Made by a program: the position numbers and the translations under genes | The notes under the pieces: model-generated | What the model was told of the DNA's origin: nothing | The model's input: only the letters and a program-made list of their open reading frames with translations | The model's database searches: none | Part shown: one piece after another, positions 1 to 10,936 of the stretch | How the letters are laid out: the number at the start of each line of letters is the position of its first letter | Position numbering within the stretch: position 1 is the first letter of the stretch | From: Owenia fusiformis | Lineage: Eukaryota > Annelida > Polychaeta > Sabellida > Oweniidae | Reading direction: 5' to 3' | Assembly: GCA_903813345.2 (NCBI GenBank) | Contig: CAIIXF020000003.1 | Coordinates: 4,921,815 to 4,985,814, forward strand | DNA: 64,000 nucleotides

Positions 1-2870
1 GGGGTATGATCATGTTATCTAGTCGCCTATATTTTCATATTTAAAAAATCCATGAGATTTTGTCATTTGAGATATCTCCTCCAGGGGAATTTGGAAGCTG
101 CACTATGCATTTATTAGAGAGAATAAGGTATTCTGCATTTAAACTATTTGATGGTTGCACTGGCTGTTAGGAGTTGTAATTTTTCGTGATATACTCAATT
201 AATACAAATCATGTCATGTCAGTTCAGAGTTAACTGCTGTTAGCTCTGAAGTGACACTTAATACATGTTAGATCTGAACAAACTCATTCCTTACATACAA
301 GAGGTAATATCTTTTAAAAGGTTGTCATTCTCATTGAGGACCATGGATAAACATGAGAAACTGGAATATTCAATAATAAGGGAGCTTAGCAATTACTCAT
401 CCAGTTTGATGGTCACTATGGGATGGTGAAGCCCTACACATAAATCATGCATGACTCAAAGGATTTAACTGAAATGGAACTGGATCCCTTAGGGATATAG
501 AATTCCACTCAAATCGAAATCAATCCCAATGGGGCAAAATGAAATTATATTGCAAAACCCCTCTGGGAAACTCCTAACAGAATTTGAAAAACTGGCAAGC
601 AAATTTGATGTCAGAAGAATAACACAGGGTCCCAGAAGAGTAGATACTGCGTTCAAATAAAATATCCTGGGACTTTTGGTAGCTATCAAATTGCAAAGTG
701 TAATAAAGTTTGATGTATTAAAAAAGGCAGGCTTTTTTGTTGCATATAATATTGTGTGCACTAATATCTAGTAGTTATCTGGTAATCTTGAAAACAGATT
801 TATACGTGCAAATCATAATGATAGAGCACTTTCGATATACATGAATAAACCTTGTATATATACACAAACTTATACTTGTAAAAGTCAGGTATAATAGCAC
901 TGGGGAGGAACTCTGGAAATGAAGGGTGCTTTCATCATTCAAAATATTTGGCAAGTATGGAGTTCGTGAGTTCCGGTTTCATTATGATTACAATTTAGAA
1001 ATTTATTCTGCTATTGCTGGGATATTTCCAAATCAATTTGATGAAGAAATGAGCAAAAATTTCAAATGAAATGTACTTTCCTCCCCAGTTATGTTTATGT
1101 CATTTAAAAGTTAAAGTTGAGGTATAAGTTTGGCTGAAAACTTATATTGAAAGCTCTCTATTATAACAAAATAACATGTAGACAGTGCTTTCCTTATGTG
1201 TCGGACCATGGGACAAATCTGTCTTCTCATGCCCTGGGCTGACCAGGACTGGCAGACTGTCAGTTCAAGTCTCGAGGTAAAAATACTCAACAAACCATGC
1301 TCCAATCTTTGGTCCGGTTGTCCTTTTATCCATCCCCTTGAATATGACTGAAATACAACTCATTGTCAGCTGTAAATTGCAAAAAAAACTTACAGAAATT
1401 GAGTTTCAGATCGCTTAGAATGAGGTAGACTTTAATTTTTAAAGTTTCTGGTGATCTTTTCAATTTCATTATTGGTATATGGCCGATATTTAACAAAACA
1501 GGTAGCTCATCTCCAGTGTCTAATGATGAAATTTTGAGAAAACCAGCAGAAAGTGTTAATGATGATTTATTTTGAAATGTCTTTATACTGTCATAATGCT
1601 TGTTAATAAATACAGGATAAGTATGTAAAAACTGAATGTTAGATCTACTCCGATATTTCATTTTTTCCTGGACTCACAAGAACCTGTCTGGACTGGCTAC
1701 TAATAAGAAGTAGTCAGTCGAGGGACTGGCTACTTTTGGTCTCAACAGGTGAACTCTTCCAACTTGTCAGTCTATTGGTCTGCGAGTTAAATTTTGCCTT
1801 AATTTGAACGTCCTAATCTGTACATACAGTAATTTAGTGTACATGTATGCCCAGGTTAGTAGCCATATTGAAAACATAAGCCATGCAGTCAGCCTTATCT
1901 CGATAACGATAGGTATTAGTAGTGAGCCCACATCACAACAACAATTAGCACAGAAGCATCTTTCCAATCACTTTATTATACAGTTTCAATATCTTTGATG
2001 TGGAGTTGTAGACCCACTGTTAACTTTTCAATGAAGGAAATGAGCACCATTTTTTAATATTTATTTATTCACATTCAGTTGACACACTTAAAATTACATA
2101 TACTGTATAAGTGGTTATTAATCCGAGGGGTTAATTTGCCGATTAACCAATACCAACAATTTCCGAATCTTAATTTTCCGATGCACCAAACCTATTAGTA
2201 GAGGTCTGAAATTAACTGAATAAGATTCTCAATACTCAATTAAATGATTCTCAAAATATCCCGCCGCCTGTAAGCCTACGTGACGTGATTGACCACCCAA
2301 AGTCAGGTTGACACGCTGAGCTCAAAATTCAAACTGCCAAACAAAGTAATTACCCCTAAGACAAAGGCTTACCTGAGTTGTTTTTTGTATTTTACTGATC
2401 CGAAAACATCCCTTTTGTTTATTCAACCAAGTATGCAACCAAGTCCAAGGTGAATGTTGGTGTATTTTTGAGTTTAATCGTCCCGATTTTATTCATTAGA
2501 GAAACCGTCAAGAAATGGCGACGTCTCCAGGGAAAAAGCTATGTATAAAGGCAAACTTAGAAAGCATTTTGGAAATGAAAAATGTATTAATATTGTAACA
2601 TCACTTGATAACTGGAATTATACCAGGTCGTTCAATAAGTTCACGGAAAAATGCTCTCATTTCAAAGATTTTTTATATTTTCTCATGAACTTTTCACACA
2701 ATGTATAGAAAATACTTTCCGATTGATTCTTAAAATATCAGCATCTCTAATTTGATTGGTCAAAAGTAAGGGTTTATATGGTAACTTGACTTTTGGGTAG
2801 GCGGGGCACTTTTTACGTCACACAATTTACCATAAAAGAAAATCTATCAATAGTTAAAAGAGGACCTATT
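1..2870. other. No recognisable gene; AT-rich intergenic sequence
   Basis: I see no recognisable coding domain, RNA gene or complete mobile element here. The longest open frame is a 111-codon minus-strand frame at 1326-1661 that matches no family I know and has no splice context. A short inverted motif (CTGGCTACT with AGTAGTCAG) lies near 1690-1735. The stretch is best read as intergenic or intronic DNA. Confidence 0.5.
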
Positions 2871-2881
2871 TTTAAAAAGCC

Positions 2882-3093
2882 AATTATTTGCTCATCATTT
2901 TACAAACATTGACTCACCAGCCTGTAATTGTGGTCATGAAAATGAAACCCCTGCACATTTTTTCCTCAAATGGCCTCAACTTGTACTGATGATAGAATCC
3001 AACTGCTTATTCTTAGATGCTAACTCTGTTAGCAAAGCAAATATGCTTTTACATGGTAGCACTAAACTCAGTAATGAAGATAATACACTTTAA
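2882..3093 (+). pseudogene. LINE fragment, C-terminal end of ORF2 (decayed)
   Basis: In one frame the sequence reads as the cysteine/histidine-rich C-terminal end of a non-LTR retrotransposon ORF2. It includes SPACNCGHENETPAHFFL, a C-X-C...H zinc-finger-like motif followed by FFLKWP, and later LLHGSTKLSNEDNTL before a stop at 3091. In family members the last motif resembles LLYGSPNLS.EEN. The residue after FFLK is W where many relatives have C, and the reading is short, so this is a dead fragment. The reverse transcriptase core that should lie upstream is not seen. I recognised it from general knowledge of invertebrate LINE proteins, not from a search. Confidence 0.6.
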
Positions 3094-3223
3094 AACTCTT
3101 AAAAGCAACCAAGATTGATTAACATGTGTATTACACCACACCAGAATTTACCCCACTGCACACTTATTTTGTGAAGCATTCTAATATCAGCCTTGATTGT
3201 GTTTTTTCCTTTTGTTTATATAT

Positions 3224-3256
3224 ACAGTACTCCTCAAAAAAAGTTAAGGACCAGTG
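3224..3256 (+). repeat. Possible Tc1-like terminal repeat remnant
   Basis: A TA dinucleotide is followed by CAGTACTCCTC, an A-rich run and AGTTAAGGACC. This resembles the ends of Tc1-type elements. No partner repeat was found nearby, so this is at most a remnant. Confidence 0.25.
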
Positions 3257-3299
3257 GTTTTCTTAATAGGTTTACATGTTAACCCCCATATTTGCTTGA

Positions 3300-4440
3300 A
3301 CAAAGAACAACGGCAACGCGAAAGCGTAGCGAATCCCATCGAACAGAAATAGCTGGCATTTTTACAAACGAAATATATAGCAAATATCATAAAATAACAC
3401 ACATAAGAAAGTTGTCATCAGAAGAAGTAATATGCTTTTTTATAGTATTCACATGCCAAATATGAACAAAATCGCTCCACTACTTTTCGAGTTATAGTAA
3501 AATACTTTAAAATGGTGGCCATTTTTCAAAATGGCCGCCTTTTACCAAAAGTGTCATAAGACAGTGTGCCATGCTAATAGTATTCGAATACCAAATATGA
3601 ACAAAATCGCTCCACTACTTTTCAAGTTACAGCAAAAATCGTAAAATAACAAGTAAAGGCCGAGTAAAATGCGTTTAAATGGCGGCCATTTTTCAAATTC
3701 CATTTTTTGTCATCAGAAGAAGTAATATGCTTTTTTTATAGTATTCACATGGCAAATATGAACAAAATCGTTCCACTACTTTTCGAGTTACAGTAAAATA
3801 CTTTAAAATGTATTTATGTACATTTTTCAAAATGGCCGCCTTCTATCAAAAATGTCATTAGACAGTGTGCCATGCTTATAGTATTCACAAACCGAATATG
3901 AACAAAATCGCTCCACTACTTTTTGAGTTAAAGTAAAATATGTTAAAATGGCGACCATTTTTCAAAATGGCGGCCAATTTTCAAAATGGCCTCCTCCTAC
4001 CAAAAGTGTCATTAGACAGTGAGCCATGCTTATAGTATTCACATACCAAATATGAACAAAATCGCTCCAATACTTCTTGAGTTACAGCAAAAATCGTAAA
4101 ATAACGAGTAAAGGCTGCCATTTTTCAAGATGGCTGCCATGTGCTATTTTAATTTCTAAATTTCTAGCTTTATCAATGTCCTATATAAATTTTTTACATT
4201 TAAAACATAATGCTATCACAGTTTTACATATTGCACCTAAATTACTGTAAAATCGGCACTAAAATGGCCGCCATTTTTAAATGAGCGGCCATTTTGAAAA
4301 TCGGCTTTTTAGCAGAACTTCTACCCCATAGGGTATATGTGTGCAAAATATGAACAAAATCGGGCCAACGGTATTTGAGTTATTGCCCGGACGGACGGAG
4401 GCGTTCCCTATATCCCTCCGAACTTCGTTCAATGGGATAA
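3300..4440 (+). repeat. ATGGCGGC-rich interspersed repeat, copy 1
   Basis: The block alternates two motifs. One is AATGGCGGCCATTTTTCAAA and variants. The other is a phrase close to AATATGAACAAAATCGCTCC. They repeat at intervals of roughly 130 to 180 bp. The block starts near GCGAATCCCATCGAAC and ends near CCGAACTTCGTTCAATGGGA, so the ends carry related inverted sequences (ATCCCAYYGAAC). The same architecture recurs at 59,880-60,990 and, split by a LINE, at 17,760-19,110. It has no coding content that I trust; open frames through it are by-products of the repeat. Confidence 0.7.
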
Positions 4441-4524
4441 CTATTTTCTAGGCTTGGAACAAAAAAAAACCGATAAAGTAAATAAATCTGTATCTTAATT
4501 CTATTCTCTATAAGGTCTGCAAAA

Positions 4525-5245
4525 TTCAATGTTATATCTCCATTACAATGGGTCAAAATTTGATTTCAAAATTGATGAATTTCATGTTTAGAAAAAATGG
4601 CATACCCCATGTAAACCAATAGGAAATGGTTAGGTTGCCATAAGTGATATGAGGAACGATCCATCCATCCGATTGCTTTCAAAATTAGAATTTTAAGAGA
4701 CAATTAAATCTGCTAAATTGTCCACTGGACAAAAATATGATTTAATTTTCCAGGTTATACAAAAGTTAATGGTTTCAAATTCAATAATTCTTTTCATGAT
4801 CCTCTTATTGAAATAACACAGGTGGTCAGTGAGGTTGGTCAAAATTACTTTAAAGCTCTGTATCGCTAATTTTAACAATATAAGCGAGACATTTAGCATG
4901 TGACATTCATCAGAGACACTCAGAGATCTTATAACCATATAAAACTGTCTAACCTATTGCATGACATCACAAAATTTTATATGTAGACCCCTAGGGGATG
5001 TAATAGTGTAAACTGTAAACCCTAGGCTAAATAAAATGATTTAAAAAAAAAAAAATACCATTAGATTTTCTACTCAGAAAGAATTTTTAACAAATGTTTT
5101 ACTGAAAAAATATTCCAAAATTTGAGTTGCCCCTAAGCCACCATTCCCCATTTGTTTAACATGGGATCTGCCATTTTTATTAAATTTCATGAAATTCATG
5201 AATTTTGACATCAAATTGACCCATTGTAATGAAGATATAACTGCC
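4525..5245. repeat. Inverted-repeat (palindromic) element
   Basis: The arm at 4525-4587 contains ATATCTCCATTACAATGGGT. Its reverse complement recurs at about 5185-5245 as ACCCATTGTAATGAAGATAT. About 600 bp of AT-rich sequence with no recognisable protein lies between. The wording is similar to the palindromic Tc1-like family at 23.6 and 55.1 kb, so this may be an old relative, but that link is inference. Confidence 0.5.
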
Positions 5246-5256
5246 TTGGGAAATGT

Positions 5257-5532
5257 GCACCAAACATAGCCATCACAGGAGACATGGCATGGCCATCAAT
5301 TTACACTAAACAGCGTGTGGAAATTGCATGTCTGTTCTGTAGGCTAACTAACATGGACCATGACCGTCTCAATAGGAAAGTCTTTATATGGTCATCATCA
5401 TGTACTTTTCCAGGACGATCAAAGTCATGGGAAATGCAGACTACCTTGTTATTTGAATCATCTGGAACAGAATACTTCAATGAATCATATATATCTAATG
5501 TAAAGACTTCAAGCCTTCAAGCAACTGCTTAA
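5257..5532 (+). pseudogene. LINE ORF2-derived fragment
   Basis: The frame opens with ITGDMAWPSIYTKQRVE and continues with CRLTNMDHDRLNRKVFIWS and a later SWEM. This follows the pattern GDMGW...RR...NRL..MD..RL.K.VF.WD...SW that is common in the region after the reverse transcriptase of marine-invertebrate LINEs. The frame then runs into a stop with no further domain. It is short and isolated, lies directly beside the inverted repeat ending at 5245, and has no splice sites of its own, so I treat it as a dead LINE piece and not as a host exon. Confidence 0.5.
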
Positions 5533-6130
5533 TTCAGCGGATCACACCACATGGATGCATAATCTCTGGGATGACAGCAAAGCTCGAATGAATGGTAACA
5601 AGTTACGTACCTACAGGCTACTGTGACGGAGTGATTTTCATGTTGTATTTTATAATTAATATCTTATACTTTTACTTTGTTTTTACTTTGTAAATTAATT
5701 AATGGAAACATGATACAAAAAGCATTTAGATAAACAACAGGTCATGTAGTACACCTGGGATATCTCTGGTCAGTTTCTCACATTAAATATGCAATCATTA
5801 CAATTGTTCAGAGCATCTTCAGACTTACAAATGTTTCTTTAATTTACATTTAATTTACATTTCTATATCTTGGATTCTAATTAGGATTTGAAGCAGTCTT
5901 CCTATTGTTAAACTTTTTACATAACAGATTTGAAGTGATCATGTGATGTCTGGTTTTGAAGAATATACTATATGCCATGTGAGATTTGGGTCACTTTCGG
6001 CCTAGACTTCAAAAAGACATAACTAGATTTAGCAGTAGATTAGAAGTGAAAACAAGTGAAATAAATAAAAGATAGAAATTAAAACATCACACTATTATGT
6101 ACATTTAATATAAAGAAAGCCCGGTCATAT
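5533..6130. other. Sequence upstream of the Gypsy gag
   Basis: No gene is visible. If the Gypsy element at 6131 had an intact 5' LTR it would lie here. I compared this stretch by eye with 10,937-12,900 and found no duplicated segment, so no LTR is called. Confidence 0.4.
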
Positions 6131-6160
6131 TTTGGTGGAGCTGCCTGAGGTTTAACAACA

Positions 6161-7084
6161 ATGGATTTATCAATATTGGACAAATTCCATGGAAAATCAG
6201 AAGAAAACGTTATTATTTGGTTAAACACTATTGACACATTCGCAAATTTAAAGAACTGGAACCAACAAAGAAAATGTAGTTTAATCCCACTTTTAGTCAA
6301 AGGAGAAGCAGCAAAATACTTTGAACAATTAGAGGAAAATACAAAGAACGACTGGGAGGAATTGACGGAAGCACTTAAAGAGAGGTTCCCACCCAAACAA
6401 TCGGAAAGATGGGAGTTGTTGGATAAATTGGATACTCTCAAACAAAATGATATGTCTGTGGATGAATTCCACAACAAGCTCATGTATTATACCAGCAGAC
6501 TAAAAAAGGATGCTGAGGATGTTAAAGAACTCTTTGTCCAAGGATTGAATACATCTACAAAGAACTTTGTAAGGCTCAAAGAACCTGAAAATTTAGAACA
6601 AGCTGTTAAGTTCGCAAGGATTCATAGCAACATGCCCCAAGATTCAGCGCCAGAGATGTTAGCAGCCTCGATTAAAATTCTCACGGATAAAGTCGATAAG
6701 CTATCCGTTGCTGCAGTCACAGTCGATGCCATGGGTCAACGCTATGCCAACAATAACCAGTTTCCAGTGCAACAAAGTGCCCAAAGACAGCAGAACCAGT
6801 ATCAACCGCAGAATCAGTACCAACCGCAAAAGCAGTATCAACCGCAGAATCCGTTTCAACAACAGAACCAATTTCCTGGGAATCAACAGTTTACGCAACA
6901 ACAGAAACGGTATCCCCAACATGACCAACAATTTATGCAGCAAAATTCATCAAGCAGAAACCAGTGTGAGAGGTGCGGTAAGTCAAACCACCTTTCATTA
7001 AATTGTTATGCTAGGTTTAAGCAGTGCTTTCAGTGTGGTCGCGGGGGGCATTATTCATATATGTGTCGAAACGTTGCTAAATGA
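6161..7084 (+). CDS. gag: Gypsy Gag (capsid/nucleocapsid) polyprotein
   Basis: This 307-residue protein would form the retrotransposon particle and package its RNA in the cytoplasm. Residues 15-170 match the retrotransposon Gag (capsid-like) pattern, including WEELTEALKERFPPKQSE. Residues 200-265 are a Gln/Asn/Pro-rich spacer with repeated NQYQPQ motifs. Two zinc knuckles of the form CX2CX4HX4C follow at residues 269-282 and 289-302 and would bind RNA. The start is the first ATG after the primer-binding-like sequence, 30 bp downstream. The frame ends at a TGA (7082-7084), and the same frame stays open without another stop into pol. The glutamine-rich spacer is probably prone to length change. 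Confidence 0.88.
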   Translation: MDLSILDKFHGKSEENVIIWLNTIDTFANLKNWNQQRKCSLIPLLVKGEAAKYFEQLEENTKNDWEELTEALKERFPPKQSERWELLDKLDTLKQNDMSVDEFHNKLMYYTSRLKKDAEDVKELFVQGLNTSTKNFVRLKEPENLEQAVKFARIHSNMPQDSAPEMLAASIKILTDKVDKLSVAAVTVDAMGQRYANNNQFPVQQSAQRQQNQYQPQNQYQPQKQYQPQNPFQQQNQFPGNQQFTQQQKRYPQHDQQFMQQNSSSRNQCERCGKSNHLSLNCYARFKQCFQCGRGGHYSYMCRNVAK

Positions 7085-7153
7085 GGACTCGCGCCTGTTC
7101 CTCATAGGGATGGGCACCTTGAAACTAAAGTTGACAATCAAAAGTTTAAACAA
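7082..7153 (+). promoter_or_regulatory. In-frame TGA between gag and pol; possible readthrough site
   Basis: The gag stop codon TGA at 7082-7084 is followed by 23 sense codons in the same frame and then by the pol frame. No frameshift is needed to join Gag to Pol. This is the layout of stop-codon-suppression retroelements, whereas most Gypsy elements use one ORF or a frameshift. The codon after the stop is GGA. It may instead be a single point mutation of a sense codon in this copy. Confidence 0.6.
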
Positions 7154-10100
7154 GTGAAAAGTGATAGTGGCAAGGTGGCCATCCCTGCAGTTCAATCAGT
7201 CAAGGTTAATTTGCAAAGATCAGTTTCAAACATAATTATTCATACAAACATAGTTGACAATAATATCAAAGCCTTGGTAGATACTGGTGCAGAACAATCC
7301 TGTATGAGATTAGCACTCTATGAAAAATTGAACTTGCACAAGAAATGTCCTATCAGTCCAACTAATATTGAGTTATATGGGGCTGGGGGAGAAACTCACA
7401 AGCTAGAAGTACTGGGTGTGGCAAATGTTCCTCTAAAATTTGAAGAATTTGAGTACGTTCAACCAATGCATATCCTCAAAAGTGCAAATCATGATGTAAT
7501 TTTAGGTGAGGACTTCTTCTCACAAAGTCAAGCACTCATAGACTTCACACAAAAAGTTGTCATTTTACAAAGGGGAGATCCTATTAAACATAGTACATAT
7601 ACTACTAATGAACCAAGACTAACAGCATGTGTAAATAATGTAGCTACTGGTAGTGAAGTACAAACATCAGGTATCAATCTAGAGAAATGTAAATTACCAG
7701 AAGGGGAAAAGGCAGAATTGATAACTTTCATTGATAAAAATAAAGATGTCTTTTCTCAAAACATGAATGAGTTAGGCTGTGCAAATAGTACATATGAGCA
7801 TGTTATAAGAACAAAATCAGATAAGCCAGTCCAGCAAAGATTCTATAGGTATTCTCAAGAACAGAAAAATGAAATTGACAAACAATGTGACCAAATGTTA
7901 GAATATGGCATAATTGAACATTCTGTGTCAGAATATGCTAGCCCTGTTGTGTTAGTGAAAAAGAAGTCAAATGAGTACAGGTTAGCAATAGACTACAGAA
8001 GGCTCAATAAAAACACAGAAGCAATTCATTACCCTCTTCCACAATTAAATGACATTATAGATTGCATAGCGCATTCAAAAGCAACAATATTTTCAGTTTT
8101 GGACATGCATAGTGGGTTTTGGCAATTACCTCTTAGTGAAAGCTCAAAGCATAAAACAGCATTTGTAACCCACAAGGGCAAATTTCAGTTCAACAGAATG
8201 CCTTTTGGCCTCAAAAATGCACCAATGTCATTTCAGAGGGTCATGAATGATATTTTGAAAGGTCTTACTTGGGACTTTGTGTTGGTTTACTGTGACGACA
8301 TAATTGTTTTCAGTAAAGACATGAAAGAGCATTTAAACCATTTAGACCAGGTATTCACAAGACTTAGAAAAGCAAATTTGAAGCTTAAACCCTCAAAATG
8401 TAAACTAGCACTGGAAAAGGTTGTTTATTTGGGTTTTGTCTTCACCAAAGAAGGTATAACAGTAGACAATGAAAAGATCAAGGCAATTCTATCATACCCA
8501 CAACCTACAAATGTCACAGAGGTAAGGGCATATTTGGGACTTTGTAACTTTTACCGCAGATTTGTTAAGGGTTTTAGTAACATAGTAGCCCCACTTAACA
8601 ATCTTATGCGAAAAAATGTCGAGTTTGTTTGGGATGAACAATGTGAAAATGCATTTCAAGAATCAAAAATTATGTTGACTACAGAACCAGTGTTAGTATA
8701 TCCTGACTTACAAAAGCCGTTCATTATATCATGTGACGCTTCAGGTACAGCTATTGGTTACATATTAGGTCAAATAGACGAACAAGGGAGAGAGAGAGCA
8801 GTTAGCTATGGAGGTAGGTCACTCTCAACAGGAGAGAGAAAGTGGTCCATTACTGAGAGAGAATGCCTTGCTTTAATTGAAGCAATCAATGAATACCACA
8901 TATACATAGCAAATGCACATTTTATAGTTTACACTGATCACATCTCATTAAAGTACCTGCAATCAATTAAAGATCATACAGGCAGGCTAGGTAGGTGGTC
9001 AATCAAACTTCAAGCATATGATTTCACCATTGAGTTCAGGTGTGGCAAATCAAACTCAAATGCAGATGCATTAAGCCGGAGACCATATGAAGAAAATGAA
9101 TGTAAACAAATGTGTCAACAAACCACAACAATACAAACAGAGGACTCAGGTATTACACAAGACAACTGCACTGATGAATGGGTAGCTTATAGTATTCCAA
9201 GCCCTACTACAATGCAAACAGGTAATATAGGGTCAGAAGGTCAAAATGTTAAGTGTCCAATAAGTGAATCAAAACAACAAACAGGTATGTGTAGTGACCT
9301 AAGTGCCCTAAGTTCAATATGTGAAATTACTCAATCATCAAATGAGGTGTTTCAAAATAAACAAAGACAAGATCCCCAACTGCAAATATACATAAAGTAT
9401 TTAGAGCAAGATGAGTTACCAGACAAAGAGAACTTAGCAAGAAAGGTAATACTTGAAAGTCAGGATTTTCTTATCAAAGATGGTATTCTATATCATATGT
9501 ATTATCCAAGGGGAAAGGGTCATAAATCAGACAGAGTTGTAATACAATTAGCAATACCACAACAATTGAGAGAGGATGTTCTACAGTGTTATCATGACTC
9601 CTTAATGGGAGGGCATCAAGGTCAAGATAGGACATACAACACAATCAGGTACAAATATTACTGGCCAAAAATGTATTCTGACATAGAGAAATATGTAAAA
9701 TCATGTGAAATTTGTCAACAATCAAAAAGGTATCATGGCCAGAGAGCACCCTTACAACCATTACCAACAGGAAGTCTATTCAGTCGTGTCCACATGGATA
9801 TACTAGGACCTATACACAAGGTAAATGGATTTCAGTACATTCTTTTGATTGTAGACTCATTTTCGAAGTGGCCAGAAGCGGTTGCCTTGAAATCTATAGA
9901 AGCAACAGAGGTAGCCAGGGTATTGTTTACAGAATTCATATGTAGATATGGTTCCATGAAGACTTTAATTACAGATAGAGGCCAGAATTTCATGTCAAAA
10001 GTTATTCAAGAATTGTGTAGAATGTTTGGCATAGAACACAGGGCAACCTCAAGTTATCACCCTGAGACCAATTCAAGCTGCGAAAGGATGAACAGTACAA

Positions 10101-10936
10101 TCAATCAAGCATTTAGGTGTTTTGTTGATAAACAACAATCTAATTGGCCACAACTTCTACCAGGTATTTTAGCCTCTTATAGGTTTTCACCAGCAACTGA
10201 GTCTACTGGGTATTCCCCTTACTATTTGTTGTATGGTAAGGAACCCCTTATGCCACTAGATACTATGGTACCAGTAAGTATGGGACAAAGTACAGTCACA
10301 GACAGAATACAAGATATACAGACTAACTTAGAGGTAGCAAGGGATATAGCTAAAGAGAATCAAGAAGCTGCAAAGATAAAGACTAAAACCCAACATGATA
10401 AAAAGGCGAAACTACCACAGTTCAAGGTAGGTGATAGAGTATGGTTACATGTGCCTAAAACTCCAACAGGTCTAACACCTAAACATTGTAGAAAATATCA
10501 TGGTCCATATTACATTGTAAGGGCTAATGCTAACATGACATACAAACTAATAAGGTGTAGTGATGATCGTTTATTGAGATCTTTGGTACATGCAAATAGA
10601 TTGAAGCCTTATGTAGATCCAGAGACAAGACCAACAAATATACCAAGAGTTCAACAGGGACAGGTATTACAGGATGACAATCATATTGATCAAGGTAGTA
10701 GTAGTATTAGTGATAGTAGTAGTGAAAGTGATCAGCAGCCACCTCAGGTACAAGAAGTTGAGCGACTCTTGGCATGTGGTAAACACAATGGAAAAAAGTG
10801 TTATAAGGTGAAGTGGCGTAATGAGAAAAAGAGTACATGGGAGTATGAAGAAAATATTCCAAGAAATTTAATAAGGGAATACCATATCACCAAAACAAAC
10901 ACTGGTAAAGTAAGGAAAAGGAAAACTAGATAAGAA
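7085..10936 (+). CDS. pol: Gypsy Pol: protease, RT, RNase H, integrase, chromodomain-like end
   Basis: The Pol frame is open from the gag TGA to a stop at 10,934. It has no in-frame ATG that is clearly an initiator near its start, which fits expression as a Gag-Pol fusion. Taking 7154 as residue 1, the aspartic protease motif LVDTGAEQSC is at 41-50. The reverse transcriptase has YCDD near 379. RNase H starts with FIISCDASG near 522 and ends with NADALSRR near 635. The integrase has an HHCC zinc finger at about 812-856, with CEIC at its end, and catalytic Asp, Asp and Glu in HMDILGP, TDRGQNF and SCERMN near 880, 940 and 977. The C-terminus, about 1201-1245, reads VERLLACGKHNGKKCYKVKW then STWEYEENIP, a chromodomain-like fold that may guide integration to modified histones. 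All catalytic residues I checked are present. Confidence 0.88.

Larger units (their letters stand above)
6131..10936 (+). mobile_element. Ty3/Gypsy LTR-type retrotransposon, internal region
   Basis: Gag and Pol of a Ty3/Gypsy retrotransposon lie in the canonical order: capsid, zinc knuckles, protease, reverse transcriptase, RNase H, integrase. The integrase follows the RNase H, which is Gypsy and not Copia order. The stretch TTTGGTGGAGCTGCC at about 6130, just before the gag start, looks like the primer-binding region of many Gypsy elements. Both reading frames are open except for one TGA between them, which suggests a recent insertion. No env-like frame follows. LTRs were not found by eye on either side, and the right flank runs toward an assembly gap at 12,904. 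They may be missing, diverged or unassembled. Confidence 0.85.

Noticed and set aside
1326-1661. 111-codon minus-strand frame with an ATG
   Set aside because: No recognisable domain, splice context or neighbour. Frames of this length arise by chance in 64 kb.
6701-6943. Antisense frame across the gag glutamine-rich spacer
   Set aside because: It is the complementary reading of CAG/CAA repeats and gives a leucine-rich low-complexity peptide.
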